From NCBI GenBank assembly GCA_028281235.1, contig JANQKG010000003.1, forward strand, positions 1 through 64,000: a DNA stretch of 64,000 nt, read 5' to 3'. Made by a program: the position numbers and the translations under genes. This DNA is from Afifellaceae bacterium. Its GTDB lineage: Bacteria; Pseudomonadota; Alphaproteobacteria; Rhizobiales; Afifellaceae. Below the pieces are notes generated by a model. The model was not told the DNA's origin. It saw nothing but the letters and a program-made list of their open reading frames with translations, and made no database searches. Of this stretch, positions 51,975 through 60,820 are shown one piece after another; the first letter of the stretch is position 1, and the number at the start of each line of letters is the position of its first letter.

Positions 51975-53210
51975 ATGAACAAATTCATCCTGACATGTCT
52001 TGCAAGTGCCGCGATCTCGGCAAGCGCGGCTTCCGCCGCAGAGATCCGGCTCGACGGCTTTCCCGACTTCAACAACCATCTGGACAAGGTGATCCCGCTC
52101 TTCGCCGAGACCAATCCGGACATCAGCGTCACCTACCAGATGAACAATCATGGCGATCACCACAAGAAGCTGACCACCAATCTGGCCACCGGGTCCGGCG
52201 CCGGCGACATCGTCATCGTTGATATCGGCTTCATCGGCTCGTTCATCGATGCGGGTGGCTTCGAGAACCTGTCGGACGCCACGTACGGCGCCGACGCATT
52301 GGCCGACGGCTTCGTCGATTACGCCTGGAGTCAGGGTCAAGGTGCCGACGGCAACCAATACGCCATTCCGATCGATATCGGTCCCGGCGTGATGTACTAC
52401 CGCCGCGATGTGCTTGAGGCAGCGGGCCTTGAGGTCGAGGACGTGATTACCGATTGGGACAGCTACATTGCCTACGGCGAGAAACTCAGGGAGATGGATG
52501 TCTACCTGATCGCCGACGCGGCCGACGTCGCATCGACCATCATCCGCACGACCGTGCAGCCGGGCGAAGGGTTCTTCTTCGACGCGGAAGGCAACTCGCT
52601 GATCACGTCGGAGCGCTTCGTCAAGGCGTTCGAAACCGCCAAGCGCATCCGCGATGCGGGCCTCGACGGCCAGATCGGCGCCTGGACCAACGAATGGTAT
52701 GACGGCTTCAAGGACGGCTCGGTCGCGACCCAGCTCTCCGGCGCCTGGCTGCTCGGCCATCTGCAGAACTGGATGGCGCCGGACACGGCCGGCAAATGGG
52801 GCGTCTCGAACCTCCCCGACGGCGTCTATGGCTCGTGGGGCGGATCGTTCCTGGCGATCCCGCGCCAGGCTGAGAACAAGGAGGCGGCCTGGGCGTTCGT
52901 CGAATACCTCACCAATAATCCTGAGGCGCAATTGGCGAGCCTGCGCAACATCGGCGCCTTCCCGGTCCTCAAGGAAACCTACGCCGACCCGACATTCGAC
53001 GAGCCGATCGAATTCCTGGCCGGGCAGCAAGCACGGCGGCTGTTTGCGGAGATCGCCGAGCAGGTGACCGCCGTGTCACCGCAAAAGGGCGACCTGATCG
53101 CCGAGGACGTGGTCATCAACGGCGCCCTTTTGGAAGTCCTCAACGACGACAAGGACGTGATGGCGGCGCTTCGCGACGCGGAGCGTCTGGTGATGCGCCG
53201 GGTTCGCTGA
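51975..53210 (+). CDS. Carbohydrate ABC transporter solute-binding protein (family 1)
   Basis: The 411-residue periplasmic receptor has a Sec signal (MNKFILTCLASAAISASAAS) and the family 1 fold: FPDFNNHLDKVIPLFAETNP, YAIPIDIGPGVMYYRRDVLE, and a C-lobe with LSGAWLLGHLQNWM. AGGGAGGAAAC precedes the ATG. It lies 29 bases after the LacI-type gene. No sugar-metabolising enzyme is coded in this operon, so the ligand cannot be guessed well; the family covers many mono- and oligosaccharides and some polyols. Confidence 0.93.
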   Translation: MNKFILTCLASAAISASAASAAEIRLDGFPDFNNHLDKVIPLFAETNPDISVTYQMNNHGDHHKKLTTNLATGSGAGDIVIVDIGFIGSFIDAGGFENLSDATYGADALADGFVDYAWSQGQGADGNQYAIPIDIGPGVMYYRRDVLEAAGLEVEDVITDWDSYIAYGEKLREMDVYLIADAADVASTIIRTTVQPGEGFFFDAEGNSLITSERFVKAFETAKRIRDAGLDGQIGAWTNEWYDGFKDGSVATQLSGAWLLGHLQNWMAPDTAGKWGVSNLPDGVYGSWGGSFLAIPRQAENKEAAWAFVEYLTNNPEAQLASLRNIGAFPVLKETYADPTFDEPIEFLAGQQARRLFAEIAEQVTAVSPQKGDLIAEDVVINGALLEVLNDDKDVMAALRDAERLVMRRVR

Positions 53211-53235
53211 CCGGCCTCGACATCCTTGCAGCAGC

Positions 53236-53257
53236 AGGCCGGCCTCCGGGCCGGCCT
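53236..53257. promoter_or_regulatory. GC-rich hairpin between receptor and permease genes
   Basis: AGGCCGGCC (53236-53244) pairs perfectly with GGCCGGCCT (53249-53257) around a TCCG loop; there is no T-run. Such hairpins after a receptor gene commonly protect the 3' end of its mRNA or weaken read-through, giving more receptor than permease. Confidence 0.6.
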
Positions 53258-53290
53258 GGCCCAGCCTCCGCAGTCGGGAGTGCAGTGATC

Positions 53291-54304
53291 ATGACGGACG
53301 TGACTTCAAACAGTGCGGCTGCCGCGAGCCTTTCAGCCGAACGCCGCGCACGACGCCGCAAGCGCGCCTTCCGCAAAGCCCTGATGCCATGGCTCTTCAT
53401 CAGCCCGTATCTGGTGCTGTTCCTGGTGTTCACCGCGTTTCCGCTCCTGTTCTCCGTCTACCTGTCGTTTCAGGAGTGGAACCCGGTCACCGGGCTTTCG
53501 GGCATGAGCTTCGTGGGCCTGGCCAATTATGCCCAGGCCATCACCGATCCGTGGCTGTGGAAGTCGCTCTACAACACCGTCTGGCTGGCGATTGCCACCG
53601 GCATCCCTCAGCACGTCATCGCTATACCGATCGCCTATCTTCTGGTGACCGCGTTCCGGGGCTCGTTCCGGCATCTCTATACGGCGACGATGTTCATTCC
53701 GTTCATCACGTCGACGGTCGCTATCTCGCTGATCTTCTACACCATCTACTCGTCCAACAACGGCATTCTGAACCAGTGGCTCCTGGGGCTGTCGAGCGTG
53801 CCGGTCATCGGCGCCTTGTTTGCCTGGGTTCCCGACGCCATGCCGATCCGCTGGCTGGGTAGCTCGGACCTCTTGAAGCCGGCCATCGCCATGGTGGTCA
53901 TCTGGAAATATACCGGTTTCAACATCGTCATCTATTCGGCCGGCTTCCTCACGGTCTCCAAGGACCTTTATGACGCCGCCAAGGTCGACGGCTGCAATGC
54001 CTGGCAGCAATTCTGGCACGTCGCCCTGCCGATGATCCGGCCGTTCATCTTCTTTGCGCTGACGCTGACCATCATCGGCAATCTGCAGCTCTTTGAGGAA
54101 CCCTTCATCCTGACCGCGGGCGACAGCGGCGGCGTCTCGCAGGCCGGGCTGACTGCCTCCTACTACCTCTATCTGGTGGGCTGGGAGTGGCTTGAGATGG
54201 GCTCCGCGGCCGCGATCTCGTGGATCCTGTTCGCGTTCATCGCGCTCGCGACCTCCGTCCACTTCTACTTCAACGCCCGCGAAGGTCTGGAGGGCCACAA
54301 CTGA
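53291..54304 (+). CDS. Carbohydrate ABC transporter permease (MalF/UgpA type)
   Basis: The 337-residue membrane protein has an Arg-rich cytoplasmic start (AERRARRRKRAFRKALM), then LFISPYLVLFLVFTAFPLLF as first helix and about six segments in all. The EAA loop is KDLYDAAKVDGCNAWQQF. GGGAG lies ten bases before the ATG at 53291; a GTG six bases earlier in frame is possible. It pairs with the next permease, whose ATG overlaps its stop codon. Confidence 0.93.
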   Translation: MTDVTSNSAAAASLSAERRARRRKRAFRKALMPWLFISPYLVLFLVFTAFPLLFSVYLSFQEWNPVTGLSGMSFVGLANYAQAITDPWLWKSLYNTVWLAIATGIPQHVIAIPIAYLLVTAFRGSFRHLYTATMFIPFITSTVAISLIFYTIYSSNNGILNQWLLGLSSVPVIGALFAWVPDAMPIRWLGSSDLLKPAIAMVVIWKYTGFNIVIYSAGFLTVSKDLYDAAKVDGCNAWQQFWHVALPMIRPFIFFALTLTIIGNLQLFEEPFILTAGDSGGVSQAGLTASYYLYLVGWEWLEMGSAAAISWILFAFIALATSVHFYFNAREGLEGHN

Positions 54305-55137
54305 TGCCCGCTCTGACACGCAGCCTGCCGGCCGTCTCCAAGCATGCGGTCATGATCGTCGGCGTCCTCGTCACCATCTTTCCGTTCGTGTGGGTGGCGA
54401 TGATGGGAACGCACACACGCAGCGAGATCTATTCCTCGCCGCCGCCCTTCTATTTCGGCGACAACCTGATCTCCAACTATGAGCGGCTCCTGGAGATCAT
54501 GCCGTTCTGGCTGGTGCTGTGGAACTCGCTCTATGTGTCGGTGCTCGGCACAATCGGCGCGGTGTTCTTCTGCTCCATGTGCGCCTACGGCTTCTTTGCC
54601 TATCAGTTCCGCGGCAAGAACGTCATCTTCGGCATCATGATCGCGTCCATGATGGTGCCGCCGGTGCTGACGCTGATCCCGTTCTTCCTGACGGTGCGCT
54701 TCCTCGGCATCCTCGACACCCACTTCGCACTGTGGTTCCCCGGTGTCGCCAATGCATTCGGCATCTTCCTGATCCGCCAATACATGACAACGTCGATCAC
54801 CCGCGACCTCCTGGATGCGGCCAAGGTCGACGGCGCGTCTGATTTCCGCATCTACTGGTCGGTGGTGCTGCCGTTGATCAAGCCGGCACTGGCCACGCTC
54901 GCCATCGTCATGTTCATCGGCCTGTGGAACAACTTCCTGACGCCGCTGATCGTCCTGTCGACGCCGGAAAAATACGTCCTCACGCTAGCGCTCCGCTCAG
55001 TGCAATCACTGGCCAACTCGCCATGGGGCGCCATCATGCTCGGCACGTTTCTGTCCATGGTGCCGCTGCTTGTCGCGTTCCTGTTCTTCTCCAAGCAGAT
55101 GATGGCCGGCCTTACCGCCGGCGCCGTGAAGGGATGA
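54304..55137 (+). CDS. Carbohydrate ABC transporter permease (MalG/UgpE type)
   Basis: The 277-residue membrane protein starts at the ATG that shares a base with the previous stop (TGATG). Its first helix is [19 protein letters not shown], and [19 protein letters not shown] is the EAA loop that meets the ATPase. Six segments in all, normal length. Confidence 0.93.
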   Translation: MPALTRSLPAVSKHAVMIVGVLVTIFPFVWVAMMGTHTRSEIYSSPPPFYFGDNLISNYERLLEIMPFWLVLWNSLYVSVLGTIGAVFFCSMCAYGFFAYQFRGKNVIFGIMIASMMVPPVLTLIPFFLTVRFLGILDTHFALWFPGVANAFGIFLIRQYMTTSITRDLLDAAKVDGASDFRIYWSVVLPLIKPALATLAIVMFIGLWNNFLTPLIVLSTPEKYVLTLALRSVQSLANSPWGAIMLGTFLSMVPLLVAFLFFSKQMMAGLTAGAVKG

Positions 55138-55207
55138 TTGTGAACACTGCGCGCCAGTGCGAGACGCATCGTGCCGACGCGCTCATGAAACATGCGGGGT
55201 GAGCATT

Positions 55208-56269
55208 ATGGCTTCCGTCGAACTGAAAGACCTGACCAAATCGTTTGGCGACCTGACGGTTCTGCACAATCTGAACCTGACCGTCGAGGAAGGCGAGTTC
55301 GTGGCCCTTGTCGGCCCGTCGGGCTGCGGCAAGTCGACTTTGCTGCGCATCATTGCCGGCCTTGAGGAACCCACTTCCGGCGATCTGACGATGGATGGGC
55401 AATGGGTCAACGATCTCAGCCCGCGCGAGCGCAACATCGCCATGGTGTTCCAATCCTATGCGCTCTATCCGCACATGACCGTCGCCGACAATATGGGCTT
55501 CAACCTGCGCATCTCCGGCATGGGCAAAGCGGAGATCAAACAGCGGGTCGAGGAAACTGCAGAGATTCTCAACCTGTCGGAACTGATGTCGCGCAAGCCG
55601 TCGCAATTGTCGGGCGGCCAGCGGCAGCGGGTGGCGATGGGGCGCGCGCTGGTGCGCAATCCCGACGTCTTTCTTTTCGACGAACCTCTGTCCAACCTGG
55701 ATGCGAAGCTGCGCGTGCAGATGCGCGAAGAGATCAAGCGCCTTCACAAACGCGTCCGCACCACGTCGATCTACGTCACCCATGACCAGATCGAGGCGAT
55801 GACGCTCGCCGACCGGATTGTGATCCTGCATGGCGGCCACATCCAGCAGGTGGGAACGCCCACCGAGCTCTACCGGAACCCGGCCAATGTGTTCGTCGCC
55901 GGGTTCATCGGCTCACCGTCGATGAATTTCTTGGACGCAACCCTTTCGACGGGAGGGGACAGAGCGACATTGTCCCTTAAGGACGGCCAGACGCTCCATT
56001 GCCCGCTCAGCGACCGGCTGCCGGCTGAGACGGAGGTGACCGTCGGCCTGCGACCCGAGCACCTGCTCGTCGCCCCTTCCGGCGCCAATGACAATGTGCT
56101 GCATGGCACGCTTGAGCTTTTGGAGCCCACCGGCGCGCAGAACCATCTTCGGGTTTCGATCAACGGCTCGACACTGACCGCCGTCGACAACACGCTGGCC
56201 AGCGTCACCGTGGACCAGCCGGTGGCGCTGACCATCGAGCCGGAGAAGATCCACGTTTTCGCGCGTTAA
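55208..56269 (+). CDS. Sugar ABC transporter ATP-binding protein (UgpC/MalK/MsmK type)
   Basis: The 353-residue ATPase has Walker [14 protein letters not shown], the signature [15 protein letters not shown], Walker [16 protein letters not shown] and switch His in [10 protein letters not shown]. From about residue 235 follows the OB-fold regulatory domain of MalK-like proteins ([24 protein letters not shown]). GGGGTGAG precedes the ATG at 55208; the frame is open for 51 bases upstream without a better start. It completes the LacI-controlled importer. It could also power the arabinoside importer at 34068-37118, which lacks an ATPase, as MsmK/MsmX-type subunits are shared in other bacteria. Confidence 0.93.
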   Translation: MASVELKDLTKSFGDLTVLHNLNLTVEEGEFVALVGPSGCGKSTLLRIIAGLEEPTSGDLTMDGQWVNDLSPRERNIAMVFQSYALYPHMTVADNMGFNLRISGMGKAEIKQRVEETAEILNLSELMSRKPSQLSGGQRQRVAMGRALVRNPDVFLFDEPLSNLDAKLRVQMREEIKRLHKRVRTTSIYVTHDQIEAMTLADRIVILHGGHIQQVGTPTELYRNPANVFVAGFIGSPSMNFLDATLSTGGDRATLSLKDGQTLHCPLSDRLPAETEVTVGLRPEHLLVAPSGANDNVLHGTLELLEPTGAQNHLRVSINGSTLTAVDNTLASVTVDQPVALTIEPEKIHVFAR

Positions 56270-56708
56270 GCACCGTCGGCACTTCAGTATGTTGAGTGGG
56301 CTTCTTCGATTGTTGTCGATAGCCACCGAAGGCCGCGAATCATTCCCACTCGATGATCTGCCCTCTCTGTAATACTTTGATTCCCGGATCGATAAGGCCG
56401 GATGTCATCGCTATGTCCAACGCCGCATTGTCCCTGGCTCAGGGCCCGCGGCATCAAACCCCGTTCTCAGGATGATCAAGGATCAAGACTGAGACCAACC
56501 GCCTCTGGACAGCCACTCCGAGATCGTACCAAGCGCGGAAGGGTCGACCGTGGTTCCGCGCGCCCAGTATTCTTCTGGCTCCTGCAGAGTCCAGGCGCGA
56601 CGGAAGGAAAGATAAGTCAACGACACGTTCCGCCACCCCAGAGACGCTTGTAAGCCGGCCTCCGCGATGTCATTGTAACATACGGAATAAAAAAGGAATT
56701 TCCCCTCA
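56270..56708. other. Intergenic region with repeat copy D
   Basis: These 439 bases separate the sugar importer from the DapA-family gene. The left third, 56282-56385, is repeat copy D. The stretch 56400-56640 holds a 60-codon minus-strand frame without recognisable features. From 56660 the sequence turns AT-rich (TTGTAACATACGGAATAAAAAAGG), a likely promoter and ribosome binding site for the gene at 56709. Confidence 0.5.
56282..56385. repeat. Dispersed module-boundary repeat, copy D (truncated, guaA-end-like core)
   Basis: The core TCATTCCCACTCGATGATC (56340-56358) is identical to copy B and reads Ile-Ile-Glu-Trp-Glu-stop on the minus strand. The left flank matches copy B (GTTGAGTGGG, CTTCGATTGT, AGCCACCGAA) and the GTAATACTTTGATT box stands at the same offset, 29, as in A, B and C. 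Similarity ends soon after, so this copy is truncated on the right. Confidence 0.8.
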
Positions 56709-57665
56709 ATGATGCAGCGTCAAATTGAGCTCTACGTTCCCGTGATCACGCCTTTTGCCGAAGACCTGTCGGTCGACCATGTCAGGTTCGCAACGCTCTG
56801 CCGCGCGCTGCTTGAGGCCGGCGCTGACGGGCTCGCGCCCTTTGGGACAACGAGTGAGGCAAGCTCGCTGACGGTCGCGGAACGTAAGGCGGCGCTGGAG
56901 GTTCTGATTGAGGCCGGCATTCCGGCGGACCGCCTAATCCCCGGCACGGGCTGCTGTGCAGCGGGCGACAGCGTCGAACTCAGCACTCATGCCGTGGCGC
57001 TCGGCTGCCGCGGCGTGCTGGTGCTGCCGCCCTTCTACTACAAGGGCGTACCAGAGGCGGGTGTGTTCGACGCCTTCGCCCGTGTGATTGAGAGTGTCGC
57101 CGACCCGCGGCTGCGCATCTACCTCTACCACATCCCGAAAATGAGCGGCGTGCCGATCACCTTGCCGCTGATCGAGCGATTGGTCTCGACGTATCCCAAC
57201 GCCATAGCAGGGTTGAAGGACAGCTCCGGCGACTGGCAGAACACATTGAGCGTGATCGAAGCTTTCCCAGACCTCCTGACCTTCTCGTCGTCGGAAGCGC
57301 TGATCCCCCAGAACGCCGCCGCGGGCGGCGCGGGCTGCATCAGCGCCAGCGCCAACGTCAACACGGCCGGCATCCGACGCCTGATCGACGCACTCGGCAC
57401 GGAGCGCGAGGCCGATTGCCACGCTCAGGTCTCCGCCGTGCGGTCGCTCTTTGAGAGCCTGCCGCTCATTCCAGCCATCAAGGCGGCGGTCGCGCTGCAG
57501 CGGGACGATCCCGATTTCGCACGGCTCCGTCCGCCCTTCGTGCCCGCCAGCGAGGCCCATGCGGCGAAGATCACTGAAGCAGTCGCGCTCGCAAGGACCG
57601 GACGGGATGAGGCGATCGGCGGGCTCAATCCGCCGACGGCGGATCCTTACGCGGCCGCGGTTTGA
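56709..57665 (+). CDS. DapA/NanA-family aldolase
   Basis: The 318-residue TIM-barrel protein keeps the standard residues of the family: PFGTTSEASSL with the two Thr that bind pyruvate's carboxylate, the catalytic Tyr in IYLYHIPKMSGVPI and the Schiff-base Lys in IAGLKDSSGDW. It should catalyse aldol cleavage or condensation with pyruvate or a related oxoacid, or dehydration of a sugar acid. It is not beside lysine biosynthesis genes, so a catabolic role is likely. Its last 41 bases overlap the end of the convergent SDR gene on the other strand. AAAAAAGGAA provides a ribosome binding site. Confidence 0.88.
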   Translation: MMQRQIELYVPVITPFAEDLSVDHVRFATLCRALLEAGADGLAPFGTTSEASSLTVAERKAALEVLIEAGIPADRLIPGTGCCAAGDSVELSTHAVALGCRGVLVLPPFYYKGVPEAGVFDAFARVIESVADPRLRIYLYHIPKMSGVPITLPLIERLVSTYPNAIAGLKDSSGDWQNTLSVIEAFPDLLTFSSSEALIPQNAAAGGAGCISASANVNTAGIRRLIDALGTEREADCHAQVSAVRSLFESLPLIPAIKAAVALQRDDPDFARLRPPFVPASEAHAAKITEAVALARTGRDEAIGGLNPPTADPYAAAV

Positions 57666-58443
57666 TGATCGACCCGTAAGAGGCAATCCCGCCATCGATC
57701 GTGACGATCGCGCCGCTGATGAAGCCCGCGCGAGGCGAGGCCAGGAACACCATCAGATCGGCGACCTCCTCCGGCTTACCCATCCGCCCGCCGGGATAGT
57801 CGGCCAGGAACGAGCGCCAGCGGGACTCATCGCCCAGAAGATCGACGGCGCGCCGCTTCATGAGCTTAGTCATGCGCTCCGTGGCGATCGGACCGGGATT
57901 GACCGCCACCACTCTGACACCATGATCGAGGCTCTGCCCGCCCACGGCGCGGGTGAACGCCATTAGCGCGGCGTTCCCGGTGCTGCCCGCAACATAGTTG
58001 TAGTCCCAGTTCTCGCCGGAATTTCCGATGTCATTGATGATGACGCCCACGCCGCGTGCTTTCATCTTCAGATAGACGGCGCGGCAAAGGCTGACATAGC
58101 CAAAAACCTTCAGGTCGAAACCGCGGCGCCAATCCTCATCCGTGAGCGCTTCGATGGGACCGGCTGGGATGTCGCCCGCATTGTTAATCAAGACGTCCAC
58201 GTCGCCCGCGGCTTCCGCGAGTGCGGCCATGTTCTCCGGCGTGGAGAGATCCATGGCGTGCACATGCGTCTCCGCGTCCTGATCGCGCCGAAGGGTATCA
58301 GCGAGCGCGGAGAGCGCCGCGCCGTCACGCGCCGCGAGATGCAGATTGCAGCCCTCGCGCGCAAAGGCTTCGGCCGCGGCACGGCCAATGCCCTTGGAGG
58401 CCCCGGTAATCAGCACCGATGAACCGGCGAGTTTCATGTCCAT
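57625..58443 (-). CDS. SDR-family oxidoreductase lacking the canonical YxxxK
   Basis: The 272-residue protein has the short-chain dehydrogenase Rossmann fold: TGASKGIG (13-20), NNAG (87-90) and NPGPIATERM (182-191). The usual catalytic Tyr-x-x-x-Lys is not present; the region reads DYNYVAGSTGNAALMAFTRA (147-166), where Tyr148 and Tyr150 are not followed by Lys four residues later. A Ser at 142 could be the usual catalytic Ser. It may be a divergent subgroup with another proton relay or a non-dehydrogenase. It is the last gene of the six-gene minus-strand operon and overlaps the convergent DapA-family gene by 41 bases. Confidence 0.85.
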   Translation of the reverse strand: MDMKLAGSSVLITGASKGIGRAAAEAFAREGCNLHLAARDGAALSALADTLRRDQDAETHVHAMDLSTPENMAALAEAAGDVDVLINNAGDIPAGPIEALTDEDWRRGFDLKVFGYVSLCRAVYLKMKARGVGVIINDIGNSGENWDYNYVAGSTGNAALMAFTRAVGGQSLDHGVRVVAVNPGPIATERMTKLMKRRAVDLLGDESRWRSFLADYPGGRMGKPEEVADLMVFLASPRAGFISGAIVTIDGGIASYGSIIKPRPRKDPPSAD

Positions 58444-58463
58444 CGCGGTCTCCTTGAAACTGG

Positions 58464-59543
58464 CTATACGGGTTCCGGCGGCGGCGTGCCCAGCCGCCGG
58501 CAGAGCGCAGAGAAAGCCTCGACCGTCTTCTGCGCGACCGGCACGCCGTCGCGGCGGCGCTCCCGCGCAAGACGGCCCGACCGTTCGCCCGGAAAGAGTA
58601 TCTCGCCACCCTCTGCCTCAGGTCTGGCCGACTTCATCGTCTCGACCATGGATTCGACTCGTGCGGTGAACCCGTTGAGATCCGTGAAGGCGTCGATGCG
58701 CAGCGCGGTGAGCGTGAAGGAGGTCCGCATTGGATGGTCGAGAGGGCGAAAGCCGGTCGCGTCGCCGGCGAAGACATCGCCACCCGCCAGCGCACTTGTG
58801 AGGATCTCGGTCATCATGCCGAGGCCGAACGCCTTGTAGCCGCCGAAGGGCAGCAGCGTCATCACCTGGGCGGCCAGCTCCGGATCGGTGGTCGGCGCGC
58901 CGTCGGGACCGAGCGCCCAACTCGGCGGGATCGTCGCGCCGCGCTCGCGCGCCATGTTGATCCGCTCAATGGCCACTGCCGTCATCGCCATGTCGAGGCA
59001 GATCGTTCCGAAGCGCCCCGCCGGCGCCGCGGCGGCGATGGGATTGTTGCCCATTACTGGCGTGACGCCGCCCGGCGGCGGCATCACCTTGCGGCTCGCA
59101 TTGGTGTGGACGAGGCCGATGCACCCGGCTTCGGCAGCGCGCAGCGCATAGTGCTTCGCTGAAGTCAGCGAGGTGGCGTCACGCACCGCGACGATTCCGA
59201 CGCCGTAGAGCGTGGCCTTGGCGATTGCATTGTCCATGGCGCGCACCGCCACGACCTGTCCGATGCTCCGGTTCGCAGCCCAGACGGCGATGGCGCCCAT
59301 GTCGCGTTCGACATCGATCGCCGTCTCCGCGCGGTGGCCGCCGGCCTCGATGCGCTCGCAGACGGTGATCAAGAGCCGCAGCCCGTGCGACGACTCGCCG
59401 GCAATGTCGGCGCCGACAAAAACCTCAGCGGTGATGCGGGCGTCCTCCCGCGCGGCGCCGAGCGCCTGCAGCACGCTTGCCGCCGCCGTCTCAAGCCCGG
59501 CTGCGGGAAGCCGCAGCATCTCGTCTCCCGTCTCCGTGCTCAT
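58464..59543 (-). CDS. Malate/lactate dehydrogenase of the LDH2 family
   Basis: The 359-residue product has the fold of the LDH2 group (YlbC, AllD, delta1-piperideine-2-carboxylate reductase), unrelated to classical malate dehydrogenases. Typical strings are ADIAGESSHGLRLL near the start, TNASRKVMPPPGGVTPVMGNNP, ICLDMAMTAVA and LLPFGGYKAFGLGMMTEI. The group reduces 2-oxoacids or cyclic imino acids with NAD(P)H, or oxidises ureidoglycolate. Substrate here is open. It overlaps the M20-family hydrolase gene by four bases and stands 20 bases before the SDR gene. Confidence 0.87.
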   Translation of the reverse strand: MSTETGDEMLRLPAAGLETAAASVLQALGAAREDARITAEVFVGADIAGESSHGLRLLITVCERIEAGGHRAETAIDVERDMGAIAVWAANRSIGQVVAVRAMDNAIAKATLYGVGIVAVRDATSLTSAKHYALRAAEAGCIGLVHTNASRKVMPPPGGVTPVMGNNPIAAAAPAGRFGTICLDMAMTAVAIERINMARERGATIPPSWALGPDGAPTTDPELAAQVMTLLPFGGYKAFGLGMMTEILTSALAGGDVFAGDATGFRPLDHPMRTSFTLTALRIDAFTDLNGFTARVESMVETMKSARPEAEGGEILFPGERSGRLARERRRDGVPVAQKTVEAFSALCRRLGTPPPEPV

Positions 59544-60820
59544 GCGGCCTCGGCGCCGCGACGGGCCGTAAGGCTCGGGTCGTCAAGCGCCGTCTCCAGC
59601 ACTGCGAGCGCTGCGTCGAAATCTGCGTCGTCCATTGCCTCGTCCGGATTGTGCGATCCGTTGCGGTTACGGATGAAGAGCATGGCAGTCGGCACCCCGG
59701 CCTTGGCAAAGGTGGCTGCGTCGTGCCCGGCGCCGCTCGGCATTGTCAATGTACCGATCCCCTGTGCCTCCGCCGCGGCGGCGAAGCATGCGCGAAGCTC
59801 AGGCGAGAGCGGCGTCGGGCTGCTGTCGGTCCGTGGGCCGAGGTCGATGGTCACGCCTGTCGCCTCCGCGATCCCGGCGGCGCAGCTGCGCAGCTTCTGT
59901 TCGGCGCGCTCAAGCGTGTCGGCCTCGGCGCTGCGCATGTCTAAGCAGAGATGCAGATGGCCGGGCACTTTGGAGAACCCGTGCTGCGCAGGGTCGGTCG
60001 CGATTTCACCGAAGGTTACGGTCAGATCGCGGCCCTCCGCCTCGAGGGCGTCCCAGAGCGCGTGCATCTCGGTGATGAGCCGTGCTCCCGCCAGCCCGGC
60101 GTCATGCCGGAGCGCGCGGGGGGTCGCGCCGGAATGCGCGTAGGCCCCGGTCACCGCGATCTGGCGGTATCGCACTGAACCACGGATCCCCGTCACCAGT
60201 CCGACCGGCATCCCGGCCTCCACCAGCGCCGGCGCCTGCTCGATATGGGGCTCGATGAATGCCACGATCTCTTCCGGCTCGTAGTGCCTCTTGCCGCGCC
60301 TGACGCCGTCCGGGTCAAAGCCGAGCCGCTCCATGTGCTGGGCCAGGCTGGTCCCGTCGTCGGAGCGGCGGACGCCATCGAGCACATCCGGATCGAGTAA
60401 GCCGAGCGCCGTCTTGGAGCCGATATAGGAGTCGGGGAACCAGCAGCTTTCCTCCGCGCGCAGGCAGGTCACGGCGAGATCGCAGGGAGGCATGCGGCCC
60501 TGCGCCGCCAGATCGGCCTGGAGCGCCAGCCCCATCAGCACCCCCGCCACGCCGTCATAGTCGCCCCCGTGCAGCACGCTGTCGAGATGAGAGCCGACGA
60601 GGATCACGCGGCTTCGGTCCTCTCCCGCAAGAACAAGGAACTGGTTGCCCGCGGCGTCGATCCGCTTTTCCGCGCCGAAGGCCTGTGCGGCCTCCGCCAC
60701 GAGGTCGTGGGCGACCTGCTCACCCAAGCCATAGGCGACGCGCGTCACGCCGGGCGGGTCAGCGGTGTGCTCCGCGAGCGCCCGGAACAGACGACGGGCA
60801 AGCGCGCGGCCGGGGCTCAC
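59540..60820 (-). CDS. Zn-dependent amidase/carbamoylase of the M20 family (HyuC/allantoate amidohydrolase type)
   Basis: The 426-residue enzyme belongs to the amidase, hydantoinase/carbamoylase branch of the M20 family, which removes N-carbamoyl or similar groups. Metal ligands: His and Asp in VGSHLDSVLHGGDYDGV, Glu pair in LRAEESCWFPDS, His in IEPHIEQAPALVEAG, plus GAGHDAATFAKAGVP and RNGSHNPDEAM near the C-terminus. I set the start at the GTG at 60820, which overlaps the aldolase stop as GTGA; the frame extends upstream only as a shadow. It suggests that the operon's substrate carries an N-acyl, amidino or carbamoyl group. Confidence 0.88.
   Translation of the reverse strand: MSPGRALARRLFRALAEHTADPPGVTRVAYGLGEQVAHDLVAEAAQAFGAEKRIDAAGNQFLVLAGEDRSRVILVGSHLDSVLHGGDYDGVAGVLMGLALQADLAAQGRMPPCDLAVTCLRAEESCWFPDSYIGSKTALGLLDPDVLDGVRRSDDGTSLAQHMERLGFDPDGVRRGKRHYEPEEIVAFIEPHIEQAPALVEAGMPVGLVTGIRGSVRYRQIAVTGAYAHSGATPRALRHDAGLAGARLITEMHALWDALEAEGRDLTVTFGEIATDPAQHGFSKVPGHLHLCLDMRSAEADTLERAEQKLRSCAAGIAEATGVTIDLGPRTDSSPTPLSPELRACFAAAAEAQGIGTLTMPSGAGHDAATFAKAGVPTAMLFIRNRNGSHNPDEAMDDADFDAALAVLETALDDPSLTARRGAEAA

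Noticed and set aside
55134-55202. 22-codon frame ([22 protein letters not shown]) between permease and ATPase genes
   Set aside because: It overlaps the permease stop as ATGA and could be a translated coupling leader, but it is very short and has no ribosome binding site of its own worth noting. Not listed as a gene.
56454-56636. 60-codon minus-strand frame right of repeat copy D
   Set aside because: No start signal, no motif and no neighbour on that strand. Possibly a decayed fragment, but nothing supports it.
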